Source: Chryseobacterium sp. MEBOG06 (lineage in GTDB: Bacteria > Bacteroidota > Bacteroidia > Flavobacteriales > Weeksellaceae). Taken from it: a stretch of DNA of 64,000 nt. This document shows, piece by piece, positions 16,622 to 25,226 of this stretch (the stretch's first letter is position 1; every line of letters starts with the position of its first letter). The stretch covers positions 4,216,001 to 4,280,000 of the forward strand of contig NZ_CP084580.1 in NCBI RefSeq assembly GCF_021869765.1, in the 5' to 3' direction. A model generated the notes under the pieces. That model worked only from the letters and a program-made list of their open reading frames with translations. It searched no databases and was not told where the DNA came from. The position numbers and the translations under genes are program-made.

Positions 16622-18106
16622 ATGAATTCAGAAAGTGACTTTATCAAAACAGTTTTCGGGTTGAAACTGAAACAACAGAGACAAAAGAAAAACTGGTCTT
16701 TGCAGGATCTTGCGATAAAAACCGGATTATCAAAATCCTATCTTAATGAAATTGAAAACGGGAAAAAATATCCGAAACATGATAAGATCATTCAACTTTC
16801 AGAAGCTCTCAGCTGCACTTTTGATGATCTTGTCTCTACAAAACTTGATAAAAGCCTGGCTCCTTTTAATGAAATTTTACAGTCTGACTTTTTTAAAGAA
16901 ATACCGCTTGACCTTTTTGGGATCAATAAAAACAACCTCATCAGTATTATCAGTGATGCTCCCAAAAAAGTAACCGCTTTCATCAATGCTTTGATTGAAA
17001 TTTCTCAGAATTATAATCTTGGAAAAGAAAGGTTTTATTTTGCCGTGTTAAGATCTTTCCAGGAGCTATATGACAATTATTTCCCGGAAATCGAAGAAAA
17101 GGTAAGTGAGTTTATTCAGGAAAATGAACTACAGGGAGATAAGAATCTACAATCTGATATTCTGGAAAAAATTCTTACAGACAAATTCAATTATACGGTT
17201 CAATCTGAAAGTTTTGAAAAATATGGAACTCTGGATCATCTCCGCTCTCTTTTTATCCCGGAGAAAAAGCTGCTGCTATTGAATAAAAAACTTGAAAAGG
17301 ATCAGAAAACATTCATTCTCACTAAAGAAATAGGGTTTAATGTATTGGAATTAAAGGTTCGTCCCAATACTTATTCCTGGCTTGATTTCGGCAGTTTTGA
17401 AGAAATTCTGAATAATTTCTATGCTTCTTATTTTGCTGGTGCCTTATTGATTTCCAAGGAACCTGTGATGGAAAAAACTTCAGAATTTTTCCAGCAAAAT
17501 AAGTGGGAGCCGAAAGATTTTGAAAACCTGATCAACAGCTTCACTCATTCTCCTGAGACATTTTATTACCGGCTTACCAATATCCTTTCTGCAGAAATGG
17601 GTATTAAGGATTTGTTTTATTTATGCCTGGTTAAAAAGAAAGGGTCGGATAAAATTCAGATTTTAAAAGAGCTGCATCTGAACCACCAGCAGGCACCTCA
17701 TGCCAATGCGACCAATGAACACTATTGCAGAAGATGGGTTGCGGTGAAAAACCTTCATCATTTAAAAGAAAACGAAACCCTGACTGATGCTCAGATTTCT
17801 CACTATAAGGATCAGGGAATAAGCTACCTTGTTATTTCTACCTCTCAAAAGAACCCTTTTTCTGATGGAAGCAACAGAAGCTATTGCCTTGGTATTCTAC
17901 TGAATTCTCAAACTATTAAAAAGATCAGTTTTATAAAATCTCCCTCTTTAAAAACAATCAATGTAGGAGTTACCTGCGAATCCTGCAGTATTGCAGACTG
18001 CGAAGTAAGACAAGCACCGCCGGTACGACTGGAAAAAGAACAATTTAATCTCAGCATGAAAAGTGCAGTTGAGAGAATCAGAAGGGAATTAAAAATGGAA
18101 AACTGA
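16622..18106 (+). CDS. XRE-family regulator of the RamB/ScfR (DUF2083) type
   Basis: A 494-residue protein. Residues 12-70 form a helix-turn-helix of the XRE/Cro type (LKLKQQRQKKNWSLQDLAIKTGLSKSYLNEIENG, split over the two helices). The middle is an IrrE-like domain. The C-terminus carries the cysteine cluster TCESCSIADCEVRQAPP, typical of DUF2083, found in RamB of Corynebacterium (a repressor of aceA and aceB) and ScfR/PrpR regulators of short-chain acyl metabolism. Its place divergent from aceBA, with two matching dyads between, strongly suggests it senses acetyl- or propionyl-CoA or a related signal and controls the glyoxylate shunt. The sign of control (repressor or activator) cannot be read here. 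Confidence 0.85.
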   Translation: MNSESDFIKTVFGLKLKQQRQKKNWSLQDLAIKTGLSKSYLNEIENGKKYPKHDKIIQLSEALSCTFDDLVSTKLDKSLAPFNEILQSDFFKEIPLDLFGINKNNLISIISDAPKKVTAFINALIEISQNYNLGKERFYFAVLRSFQELYDNYFPEIEEKVSEFIQENELQGDKNLQSDILEKILTDKFNYTVQSESFEKYGTLDHLRSLFIPEKKLLLLNKKLEKDQKTFILTKEIGFNVLELKVRPNTYSWLDFGSFEEILNNFYASYFAGALLISKEPVMEKTSEFFQQNKWEPKDFENLINSFTHSPETFYYRLTNILSAEMGIKDLFYLCLVKKKGSDKIQILKELHLNHQQAPHANATNEHYCRRWVAVKNLHHLKENETLTDAQISHYKDQGISYLVISTSQKNPFSDGSNRSYCLGILLNSQTIKKISFIKSPSLKTINVGVTCESCSIADCEVRQAPPVRLEKEQFNLSMKSAVERIRRELKMEN

Positions 18107-18215
18107 AAATGATAAATGGAAAAAAAGTAATTAAGTTTATACAATGAGCTCATAAGAACTTAACACTGTAACCGGCAATTTTAACTTTCAATTCTCCACT
18201 TTCCATTTAAAAAAC
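18093..18215. repeat. AT-rich imperfect inverted repeat between regulator and comF
   Basis: The left end (AAAATGGAAAACTGAAAATG) is nearly complementary to the right end (TTTCAATTCTCCACTTTCCATTT), about 85 bases apart. Similar ends occur after comF, around 14862-14925 and at 24478-24520. It looks like a small dispersed intergenic repeat; no coding potential is seen. The match is by eye and degenerate. Confidence 0.3.
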
Positions 18216-18244
18216 TATTTCTTATCTTAGTAAAAAACACGGCG

Positions 18245-18898
18245 ATGATCCTAGACTTATTGTTTCCTAACCGATGCATTCACTGCAACAGAATTGTTAG
18301 TGGTGATCTTATAGTATGTGGTATCTGTTACAGCCAGATTCATTTCACTCACTATGACTATTTTGAGAACAATCCTGTGAAAGAAAAATGCAGCCTGCTT
18401 TTTCCTGTTGAGCACACTTATGCATTAATTCAATTTGAAGAAGAAAGTTTAAGCCGGAAAATCATTCATGAACTGAAATACAGAGGCAGAGAAAAAACCG
18501 GAAAGATTATTGCTGACTGGACTACAGAACGTCTGGATTTTAAAAATGAAAAACCAGATCTTATGGTTACTGTACCTCTTCATCCAAGGAAATTAAAGAA
18601 AAGAGGATACAATCAGCTTCATTTATTCACAGAAACTTTATCGAAATTTTACAATATTCCATTTGACCACAACCTCGTCGAAAGAAATAATTATTCAAAA
18701 GCACAGGCTTTAAAGGATAAAAAAACTAGACTGGAGACTGGAAGTACATTTTCTGTCACAAAAAACATATCCGGCAAAAATATCCTTTTAATTGACGATG
18801 TTTTCACGACCGGAAATACCATTTCATCTATAGCCTGGGAAATTTTAAATGCCGGGGATAATAAATTGAGTGTATTGGTGATGGCAATGGACGCTTAA
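18245..18898 (+). CDS. comF: ComF family phosphoribosyltransferase-like protein
   Basis: A 217-residue protein. The N-terminus has the zinc-finger-like pairs CIHC and CGIC (about residues 11-30), and the C-terminal half has the PRPP-binding loop NILLIDDVFTTGNTI with a flexible KRGYNQ segment before it, as in ComF/GntX proteins. ComF is needed for DNA uptake in competent bacteria and probably acts at the cytoplasmic side with ComFA/PriA-like helicases; GntX homologues also exist in non-competent bacteria. No other competence gene is in the window. AT-rich repeats flank it on both sides. Confidence 0.85.
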   Translation: MILDLLFPNRCIHCNRIVSGDLIVCGICYSQIHFTHYDYFENNPVKEKCSLLFPVEHTYALIQFEEESLSRKIIHELKYRGREKTGKIIADWTTERLDFKNEKPDLMVTVPLHPRKLKKRGYNQLHLFTETLSKFYNIPFDHNLVERNNYSKAQALKDKKTRLETGSTFSVTKNISGKNILLIDDVFTTGNTISSIAWEILNAGDNKLSVLVMAMDA

Positions 18899-19050
18899 TA
18901 GTTAAAAATTGAGAGTTGAGAATTATTAATTGGGTTATAATGTATTGATATTATGATCACGTCAGTACTAAACTAAATTTCCAGTTTTTCCATTAATAAT
19001 TTTCCATTCTTCATTTATCTCATCCTTTCACCATTCAATTCTTTTTCCTA
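18898..19050. repeat. AT-rich imperfect inverted repeat between comF and hydrolase gene
   Basis: GTTAAAAATTGAGAGTTGAG at the left and AATTTTCCATTCTTCATT / CACCATTCAATTC at the right form a degenerate inverted pair of the same style as 18093-18215. No coding frame. Function unknown. Confidence 0.25.
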
Positions 19051-19073
19051 TTTTTCCGGAAAACTAAATAGCA

Positions 19074-19760
19074 ATGCGGAATCTGATTTTACTACACGGA
19101 GCCTTAGGGCATCATAATATTTTCAATCCTTACTTAGAAACATTATCAAGGTATTTCAAAGTTCATACCCCTTTATTTTCAGGGCATGGAGATACTGAAC
19201 TTCCGGCAGATGAAATTAATATAGAAAAATATAATAAAGAATTAGCTTTATATTGTAAAGACCGTAATTTAACAGACGTTTTTATGTTGGGACATAGCAT
19301 GGGAGGTTATATTGCTCTTTGCTATGCATTACAATTTCCTGAAAATGTAAACTCTATTATAACTCTGGGAACAAAATTTGACTGGACTGAAGAACAAGCC
19401 GTAAAGGAAAGTAAAATGCTTAATCCTGATGTCATTCTTGAAAAAGTTCCAAAATACGCACAGCTTTTAGAATCCCAACATGGTTCAAAATGGAGACAGC
19501 TTCTTCCGGCTGTAGCTGATTTAATGATTGATCTGGGTAAAAATCCACCTCTGAAAAATAATCTGAATATCATAAACAATCCTGTTCAGATCATGGTAGG
19601 CGATAAAGATAATATGGTAACCATTGAAGAGAGCGTTGATGCTTACAGGAGGCTCCCAAATGCAAAATTGGCCGTACTCCCGGATACCAAGCATCCGATG
19701 GATAAAGTACGACCAAGTTTATTATTGGATCTAATAAAAGATTTCTGGAATCTTTCTTAA
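19074..19760 (+). CDS. Alpha/beta hydrolase
   Basis: A 228-residue cytoplasmic hydrolase. It begins LILLHGALGHH (oxyanion-hole HGG-like turn), has the nucleophile elbow LGHSMGGYIAL (Ser at about residue 75) and ends with the His-containing PDTKHPMDK. Asp in VGDKDNMV (about residue 180) completes the triad. The substrate is not readable. Its stop codon is separated from that of the convergent upp gene by one base and no hairpin lies between them. Confidence 0.82.
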   Translation: MRNLILLHGALGHHNIFNPYLETLSRYFKVHTPLFSGHGDTELPADEINIEKYNKELALYCKDRNLTDVFMLGHSMGGYIALCYALQFPENVNSIITLGTKFDWTEEQAVKESKMLNPDVILEKVPKYAQLLESQHGSKWRQLLPAVADLMIDLGKNPPLKNNLNIINNPVQIMVGDKDNMVTIEESVDAYRRLPNAKLAVLPDTKHPMDKVRPSLLLDLIKDFWNLS

Positions 19761-19761
19761 A

Positions 19762-20412
19762 TTATCGTTGAAGTTTTTCTCCATAGCTCAAATCTCCTGC
19801 ATCTCCCAGTCCAGGAGTAATATATCCTTTTGAAGTCAGGTTCTCATCGATAGCTCCTACCCATATGTGAGCGTCGGGATATGCATTTTGCACGGTTTCT
19901 ACTCCCTGTCTTGAAGCGATAGCTGCTACAATATGAAGTTGGGTTGGATTTCCATTCGTCAATAAATCTTTGATCGCTTCAATTAAAGAAGCTCCGGTAG
20001 CCAACATAGGATCGGCAACAATAAGAGGTCTTCCTTCAATACTCGGACACGTCAGATAATCCTGTTTGATTGAAAAATAGTCATTGGCATCGTGCTTTCT
20101 ATAAGCAGCAACAAATCCGCAGTCTGCTCTGTCCAGATAGTTCAGAATACCTTCAAACAATGGAACGCCCGCTCTTAATATGGTTGTAATAACCGGCTGC
20201 ACAGCAATTTCTCTACTCTTTATAGTATCTAAAGGGGTTTGAATTTCAACATCTTTATACTCCAGTCCTTTACTGATTTCAAAAGCAGCAATCTCTCCGA
20301 TTCTCTCCATATTTCTTCTGAATCTCATTCGGTCATGCTGAACTTCAACGTTTCTAAGTTCGTTAATCCATTCGTTGACCAGAGAGAAGTTTTGCGATAA
20401 AATAGTAAGCAT
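19762..20412 (-). CDS. upp: Uracil phosphoribosyltransferase
   Basis: A 216-residue enzyme of pyrimidine salvage that makes UMP from uracil and PRPP. The PRPP-binding loop VADPMLATGASLIEA, the substrate loop TTILRAGVPLFEG and the C-terminal uracil-binding segment TSKGYITPGLGDAGDLSYG are all present. The TSKGY variant is the usual Bacteroidota form. A TAATTTTG element lies 48 bases upstream on the minus strand. Confidence 0.95.
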   Translation of the reverse strand: MLTILSQNFSLVNEWINELRNVEVQHDRMRFRRNMERIGEIAAFEISKGLEYKDVEIQTPLDTIKSREIAVQPVITTILRAGVPLFEGILNYLDRADCGFVAAYRKHDANDYFSIKQDYLTCPSIEGRPLIVADPMLATGASLIEAIKDLLTNGNPTQLHIVAAIASRQGVETVQNAYPDAHIWVGAIDENLTSKGYITPGLGDAGDLSYGEKLQR

Positions 20413-20459
20413 GAAAATTTTATTTTATTTTAATTTCAGTTAATTGATATTAATTCCTG

Positions 20460-20467
20460 CAAAATTA
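20460..20467 (-). promoter_or_regulatory. Candidate -7 element (TAATTTTG) of upp
   Basis: On the minus strand TAATTTTG fits TAnnTTTG and gives a leader of about 40 bases. No clear -33 TTG was found. Confidence 0.4.
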
Positions 20468-20557
20468 CAACTAAAAAACGAAATGAAAGATTGAGTGTGA
20501 GGAGAAATAAAGTATATTTATGAAAATATTCCCAGTACCTTATATAGTAATTTTTTA

Positions 20558-23500
20558 ATGATGAAAAGCCTGATTTTAGGAAAGATCAGTCCAGAGTTTA
20601 TCAAGGATGAAACTCTGCCTGAGTTATTGGTTCCCACCTTTGAAAAATATAAAGACAAAACAGCCTTTATATTTAAAGATAAAAAAATATCCTACGCTGA
20701 ATTAGACAGCTGGAGTAACGCTATTGCGCTGCAGCTGCAAAACCTGGGCATACAGCCCGGCGACTGCGTAGGGGTATGGTACCCCCGAAGTCTTGAACTT
20801 CCCGTTGCCATACTTGGGATTTTAAAAGCAGGTGCCAGCTACATCCCGTTAGACCGCGAAATGCCTGAAGACAGAATAAAAAAAGTTTTTTCAGATATCA
20901 ATGTGAAAACTTACTTCTCTGATACGGACGCTCATATTCATTGCTCGCCTTTAGAAATTGCACCACAACCTCAAAATACGGTTTCTTTTCCCGAATCAGT
21001 TCATATTCCAGATAACTGGGCTTATGTATTATTTACTTCCGGAAGTACGGGAAATCCTAAAGGAATTCCGATTTCTCACCGAAATATATGTCATTTAATT
21101 CGTTCTGAGCAGGATTTTATAGGAATTAAAAATACAGATATCGTTTATCAGGGCTTTTCTGTATCCTTTGATATGTGGTGTGAGGAAGTATGGATCAGTC
21201 TGTTTGCCGGAGCAACAATTTGGGTTGCTGACGCTACTACTGTAAAAGCAATTGATGAGCTGAGTGAAGTTTTAACAAAAAACGGAATAACCGTACTTCA
21301 TGCGGTGCCAAGTATTTTAGCGATCATTGATGAAGTTCCTGACATCAGGTTGATTAACACAGGTGGAGAAGCATGTACCAAACAGGTTCAGGAAAAGTGG
21401 GCAAAACCTTACAGAACATTTATCAACAGCTACGGTCCAACAGAAACTACAGTTTCTTCCAACATGGCTGTTTTAAGCAGTGAGGACGAGCTTACCATTG
21501 GCCCGCCACTTCCTAATTATCATATTGCTATAGTAGATGAAGGGATGAATATTCTTTCTCGCGGGGAAAGGGGTGAAATGATTATTTCAGGACCTGGTGT
21601 CAGCAATGGCTACTTCAACCTTCCGGAGCTGACCGAACAGAAATTTCTGCCTAATCCTTTTTCTGAATTACCGGGTGACACTATTTATAAAACAGGTGAT
21701 GCGGTAATTATAAGGGAAGATGGCTTTATTGATTTTCAGGGAAGAATAGATGATCAGATCAAACTCCGGGGATACAGAATAGAACTTGGTGAAATAGAAG
21801 CACGCCTGAATCAGCTTCAGGACGTTTCTTCTGCTGCTGTAGCTGTAAAAGAGGACTCTAATGGGCAGGGCCAGCTGGTAGGTTATGCTGTAATGAGTAA
21901 TGATGCATCATTTGATGAGAATGAAATGCGTAAGGAACTTGCAAAATTTCTGGCTCCGTACATGGTTCCCATTTCGATCGTGCCAATGAAAGAAATGCCA
22001 AGGATGCCAAGTGGTAAAATCGATAGAAAAAGACTTCCTTTACCGGAAAGCTTCACTATCCATGAAAAGAATGATGAAATCATTATTGACCCCAGCGCTC
22101 CAATAGAAGAAAGACTCCTTCAAACACTGAAATGGGTCTTTCCGGGAAAAGAAATAAATCTTACCCAGGACTTTTTCACAGATCTGGGCGGTCACTCTCT
22201 TCTAGCTGCTACTCTGGTTTCCCATCTGCGTCAAAAGGCGGGAATTCCTACAGCCTCATTGAAAGAGATTTATGAAAACCGTCCTCTGTCTGCTTACTGT
22301 GAATGTCTCAAGAGTAAACAAACTCAGGAAACCTTTCATCAGGAGCCTTTTCAGCGGGTTTCAACTTTACAGTATATTGCCTGTAATATTGCTCAAAGCG
22401 TTAGCCTTCTGGTAGTATTTGGGTTACTAAGTATTCAGATATTTTTTCCTTATCTGAGCTATTACTATTTTCAGCTTAATGGATATGGATTACATTATGC
22501 ATTATTAAGTGCATTTTTACTGTATACCTTAATTCCACCAGTCTATTCAACAATTATATTACTGACCAAGTGGCTGGTCATTGGAAAAATAAAAGAAGGA
22601 GATTATCCTCTTTGGGGTTGGTATTATTTCAGATGGTGGTTGTGGAAAACAATCAAAAGATTAATGCCTTCTGAATTTATTGTAGAAACTCCTTTATATC
22701 CTAAATATTTAAAATTACTGGGTGTAAAGGTTCATCCGAGTGCTCAATTGAGCCTTTTGCCTATTTCAGCAGAAGATCTTGTGACAATTGATGAAAATGT
22801 AAATACAAGTTCCGGCTGCAGTATAGATAATGCCTCTGTTGAAAATGGTATTTTAAGAATAAGAAAAGTACATATTAAAGCTCATGCATACTTGGGTTCT
22901 TCCGTTATTGTCTGTGGAGATACAGTGATTGAAAAATTTGGCGAACTCCAGGATTTGAGCTGTCTTAATGAAGGAAAAAGAATAGGATTCGGGGAAGTAT
23001 GGAACGGAAGTCCTGCTGAAAAAGTAAGAGTAAAAACGGGTGAGGAAGTTGAAGTACCAAAACTGGCTTCTACAGCAAAAAGAAACAGATTTGCACTTTT
23101 ATATGCCTGCTCATTATTTTTCTTTCCTCTTCTTATTGTTTTGCCTTTAGCACCTACTCTTTACACTCTTTATTATCTGGATGACCGCTCATCTGATTAC
23201 AATTTTTATTACTTATGGCAGGCTCCTATCCTTTCCACAGTCTACATTTTGTTATTTATAGGAGTAGTAAGCATTCTTACAAGGATTTTACAGTATAATA
23301 TGAAACCGGGAATTTACCCTGTATATAGTTTCACCTATTACAAAAAATGGATAAAAGATCAGATTTTCAATTTATCACTGATTATCGTACATCCACTTTT
23401 TGCTTCTGTCTATATTAGTAAATTCTACAGAATGATGGGTGCAAAAGTGGGAAAAAATTCAGAAATATCGACCGCCAGCGATGTATCTCATCACCTTTTG

Positions 23501-24478
23501 GAAATCGGCGAAGGCTCATTTATTGCTGATGCTGTAATTCTTGGAGAACATGATGTAAGAAATGAAAAATTAATTTTATCAAAAACCTCTATAGGAAACA
23601 ACAGCTTTGTAGGAAACAGCGGACTTATTCCACAGGGATATGAACTGGGCGACAATATGCTGATTGGTGTACTGAGTAAAGCACCGTCTGAAGAACAATT
23701 AAAAAACTCTTCGGAAAAAGACTGGTTTGGCTCTCCTCCAATAGGCCTACCTTCGAGACAAAAATCTGACGGATTTCACGATCATCTGACTTACAATCCT
23801 CCATTCCGTCTTAAACTGGCAAGAGCTCTTGTGGAAGGAATCAGAATTATTCTCCCTCAAACTGTTATCATTATCTGCAGTGTATTATTTATTGCCTATA
23901 CAAGTACTTATCTTGAAGGTAAAATTTATTATCTTTTGCTACTGTCACCGTTTTATTATTTAGGGATCGTTGCTTTACCTTCTTTTTTCTTCACTGTATT
24001 GCTAAAATGGATATTTATAGGAAAATATAAGAAGGCAGAAATGCCTATGTACAGTACAAAAGTGTGGTTGAGTGAAGGAATCACTACCATTTATGAAGCA
24101 CTTCCCGTACAGTTCTTCCTGGATTTTTTGCGCGGAACATTCTGGCTTCCATTTTTTATGAGATTTCTGGGTGTAAAAATTGGAAAAAAAGTATGGCTTA
24201 ATACAACTGATATTACAGAGTTTGATATGGTATCCATTGGAGATGAAACGATGCTGAATGAAGACTGCGGCCCTCAGACTCACCTTTTTGAAGACCGAAT
24301 TATGAAAATAGGAAGTGTAAAAATAGGCAGTCAGACCACGATCAACTCACGAACCATTATTTTATATGACAGTGAAATCGGAAATAATGTAAATATAGAT
24401 GCGCTTTCCCTCGTGATGAAAGGCGAAGTTTTATCTGATGACACTTCGTGGTATGGAAGCCCATTGAGAGGAAAGTAA
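20558..24478 (+). CDS. Pls/PosA-type single-module peptide synthetase (A-PCP-three tandem C-terminal membrane domains)
   Basis: A 1306-residue protein. Residues 1-490 are an adenylation domain with all core motifs: ISYAEL, LKAGASYIPLD, LFTSGSTGNPKG (about 158-169), FINSYGPTETT, GRIDDQIKLRGYRIELGEIE and SGKIDR with catalytic Lys487. Residues 515-585 are a carrier domain (DLGGHSLL, phosphopantetheine Ser547). There is no condensation or thioesterase domain. From residue 605 on, three blocks alternate membrane helices with left-handed beta-helix (hexapeptide) repeats, about 605-830, 845-1050 and 1090-1300. This is the layout and size of the Pls/PosA family, which includes the epsilon-poly-L-lysine synthetase of Streptomyces, an iterative membrane enzyme that joins one amino acid into a short homopolymer. 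Aligning by eye with GrsA, the specificity residues read D205 M206 E209 S I T S V S K487, close to the lysine code DAESIGSVAK. A GNAT gene follows after 133 bases. The start is one of two adjacent ATGs. Confidence 0.85.
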   Translation: MMKSLILGKISPEFIKDETLPELLVPTFEKYKDKTAFIFKDKKISYAELDSWSNAIALQLQNLGIQPGDCVGVWYPRSLELPVAILGILKAGASYIPLDREMPEDRIKKVFSDINVKTYFSDTDAHIHCSPLEIAPQPQNTVSFPESVHIPDNWAYVLFTSGSTGNPKGIPISHRNICHLIRSEQDFIGIKNTDIVYQGFSVSFDMWCEEVWISLFAGATIWVADATTVKAIDELSEVLTKNGITVLHAVPSILAIIDEVPDIRLINTGGEACTKQVQEKWAKPYRTFINSYGPTETTVSSNMAVLSSEDELTIGPPLPNYHIAIVDEGMNILSRGERGEMIISGPGVSNGYFNLPELTEQKFLPNPFSELPGDTIYKTGDAVIIREDGFIDFQGRIDDQIKLRGYRIELGEIEARLNQLQDVSSAAVAVKEDSNGQGQLVGYAVMSNDASFDENEMRKELAKFLAPYMVPISIVPMKEMPRMPSGKIDRKRLPLPESFTIHEKNDEIIIDPSAPIEERLLQTLKWVFPGKEINLTQDFFTDLGGHSLLAATLVSHLRQKAGIPTASLKEIYENRPLSAYCECLKSKQTQETFHQEPFQRVSTLQYIACNIAQSVSLLVVFGLLSIQIFFPYLSYYYFQLNGYGLHYALLSAFLLYTLIPPVYSTIILLTKWLVIGKIKEGDYPLWGWYYFRWWLWKTIKRLMPSEFIVETPLYPKYLKLLGVKVHPSAQLSLLPISAEDLVTIDENVNTSSGCSIDNASVENGILRIRKVHIKAHAYLGSSVIVCGDTVIEKFGELQDLSCLNEGKRIGFGEVWNGSPAEKVRVKTGEEVEVPKLASTAKRNRFALLYACSLFFFPLLIVLPLAPTLYTLYYLDDRSSDYNFYYLWQAPILSTVYILLFIGVVSILTRILQYNMKPGIYPVYSFTYYKKWIKDQIFNLSLIIVHPLFASVYISKFYRMMGAKVGKNSEISTASDVSHHLLEIGEGSFIADAVILGEHDVRNEKLILSKTSIGNNSFVGNSGLIPQGYELGDNMLIGVLSKAPSEEQLKNSSEKDWFGSPPIGLPSRQKSDGFHDHLTYNPPFRLKLARALVEGIRIILPQTVIIICSVLFIAYTSTYLEGKIYYLLLLSPFYYLGIVALPSFFFTVLLKWIFIGKYKKAEMPMYSTKVWLSEGITTIYEALPVQFFLDFLRGTFWLPFFMRFLGVKIGKKVWLNTTDITEFDMVSIGDETMLNEDCGPQTHLFEDRIMKIGSVKIGSQTTINSRTIILYDSEIGNNVNIDALSLVMKGEVLSDDTSWYGSPLRGK

Positions 24479-24611
24479 TTAAATGAAAAGTGGAAAATTG
24501 AAAATGGAGCCCTTAATGATTAAGGCTATAGATGCGGAGATTAAAAACTGAGAATTCAGCATAATCATTTAAACCAGTAACAAATATATTCTCACCTCTT
24601 AAAAAAGTATT

Positions 24612-25094
24612 ATGAATTATTCCATCAAAAAAATAAAAATCGCAGAACACCTTCCTATTGTAGATGAACTGGTGGGTGAGCTTCATATTTCTGAGAAAGA
24701 AATGAATGATAAAACGGCTGACTGGAGTCAGATCCGGGAAAATTATCTCCGTTTTATGACAGAGTATGAAGATGAAAACGAAGGTTCTTTCTTCATCGCC
24801 GAAATTGAAGGAAGAGCGATAGGTTTTCTATTTGGATATATCGACGAAAAAGATGACAGCAATTTTGAGCTTGGCGATGCAAATGACTTATATGTATCAG
24901 AAGGATATGTAAAGAAGGAATACAGAAAACAAGGAATTTATTCTGCCCTCAACAAAGCGTTTGAGGAAGCTTATTCAAATCACAATATCAGAAAAATCTA
25001 CCGTTACACCCTTTGTAATAATGAAACCATGCAGCGTTGGCTGGCTTCGCAAGGCTACAGACCTGTAAGACTGGTATATGAAAAATGGCTGTAA
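24612..25094 (+). CDS. GNAT family N-acetyltransferase
   Basis: A 160-residue protein with the GNAT fold. The acetyl-CoA loop is seen as VKKEYRKQGIYSALNKAF (Q/R-x-x-G-x-A), preceded by the strand FFIAEIEGRAIGFLFGYI and LYVSEGYV. The C-terminal NNETMQRWLASQGY is also typical. The substrate is unknown. It is the only gene in line with the Pls-like synthetase, 133 bases downstream on the same strand, with a terminator after it; acetylation of the amino-acid product or of a precursor is an attractive but unproven idea. Confidence 0.82.
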   Translation: MNYSIKKIKIAEHLPIVDELVGELHISEKEMNDKTADWSQIRENYLRFMTEYEDENEGSFFIAEIEGRAIGFLFGYIDEKDDSNFELGDANDLYVSEGYVKKEYRKQGIYSALNKAFEEAYSNHNIRKIYRYTLCNNETMQRWLASQGYRPVRLVYEKWL

Positions 25095-25170
25095 CCGGCT
25101 AAAAATAAATACACAGAAACAAGTGGACATCGTGCACAAATTAAAGAATGAGTCCATTAGTGGTTAAAAT

Positions 25171-25210
25171 AAAAAACAGGCTGTCTCATCATTGAAACAG
25201 CCTGTTTTTT
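25171..25210. terminator. Bidirectional terminator between GNAT gene and der
   Basis: AAAAAACAGGCTGT pairs perfectly with ACAGCCTGTTTTTT across a 12-base loop, with T-runs on both sides. It serves the convergent GNAT and der transcripts. Confidence 0.88.
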
Positions 25211-25226
25211 GGTGAACATTGTTCTT

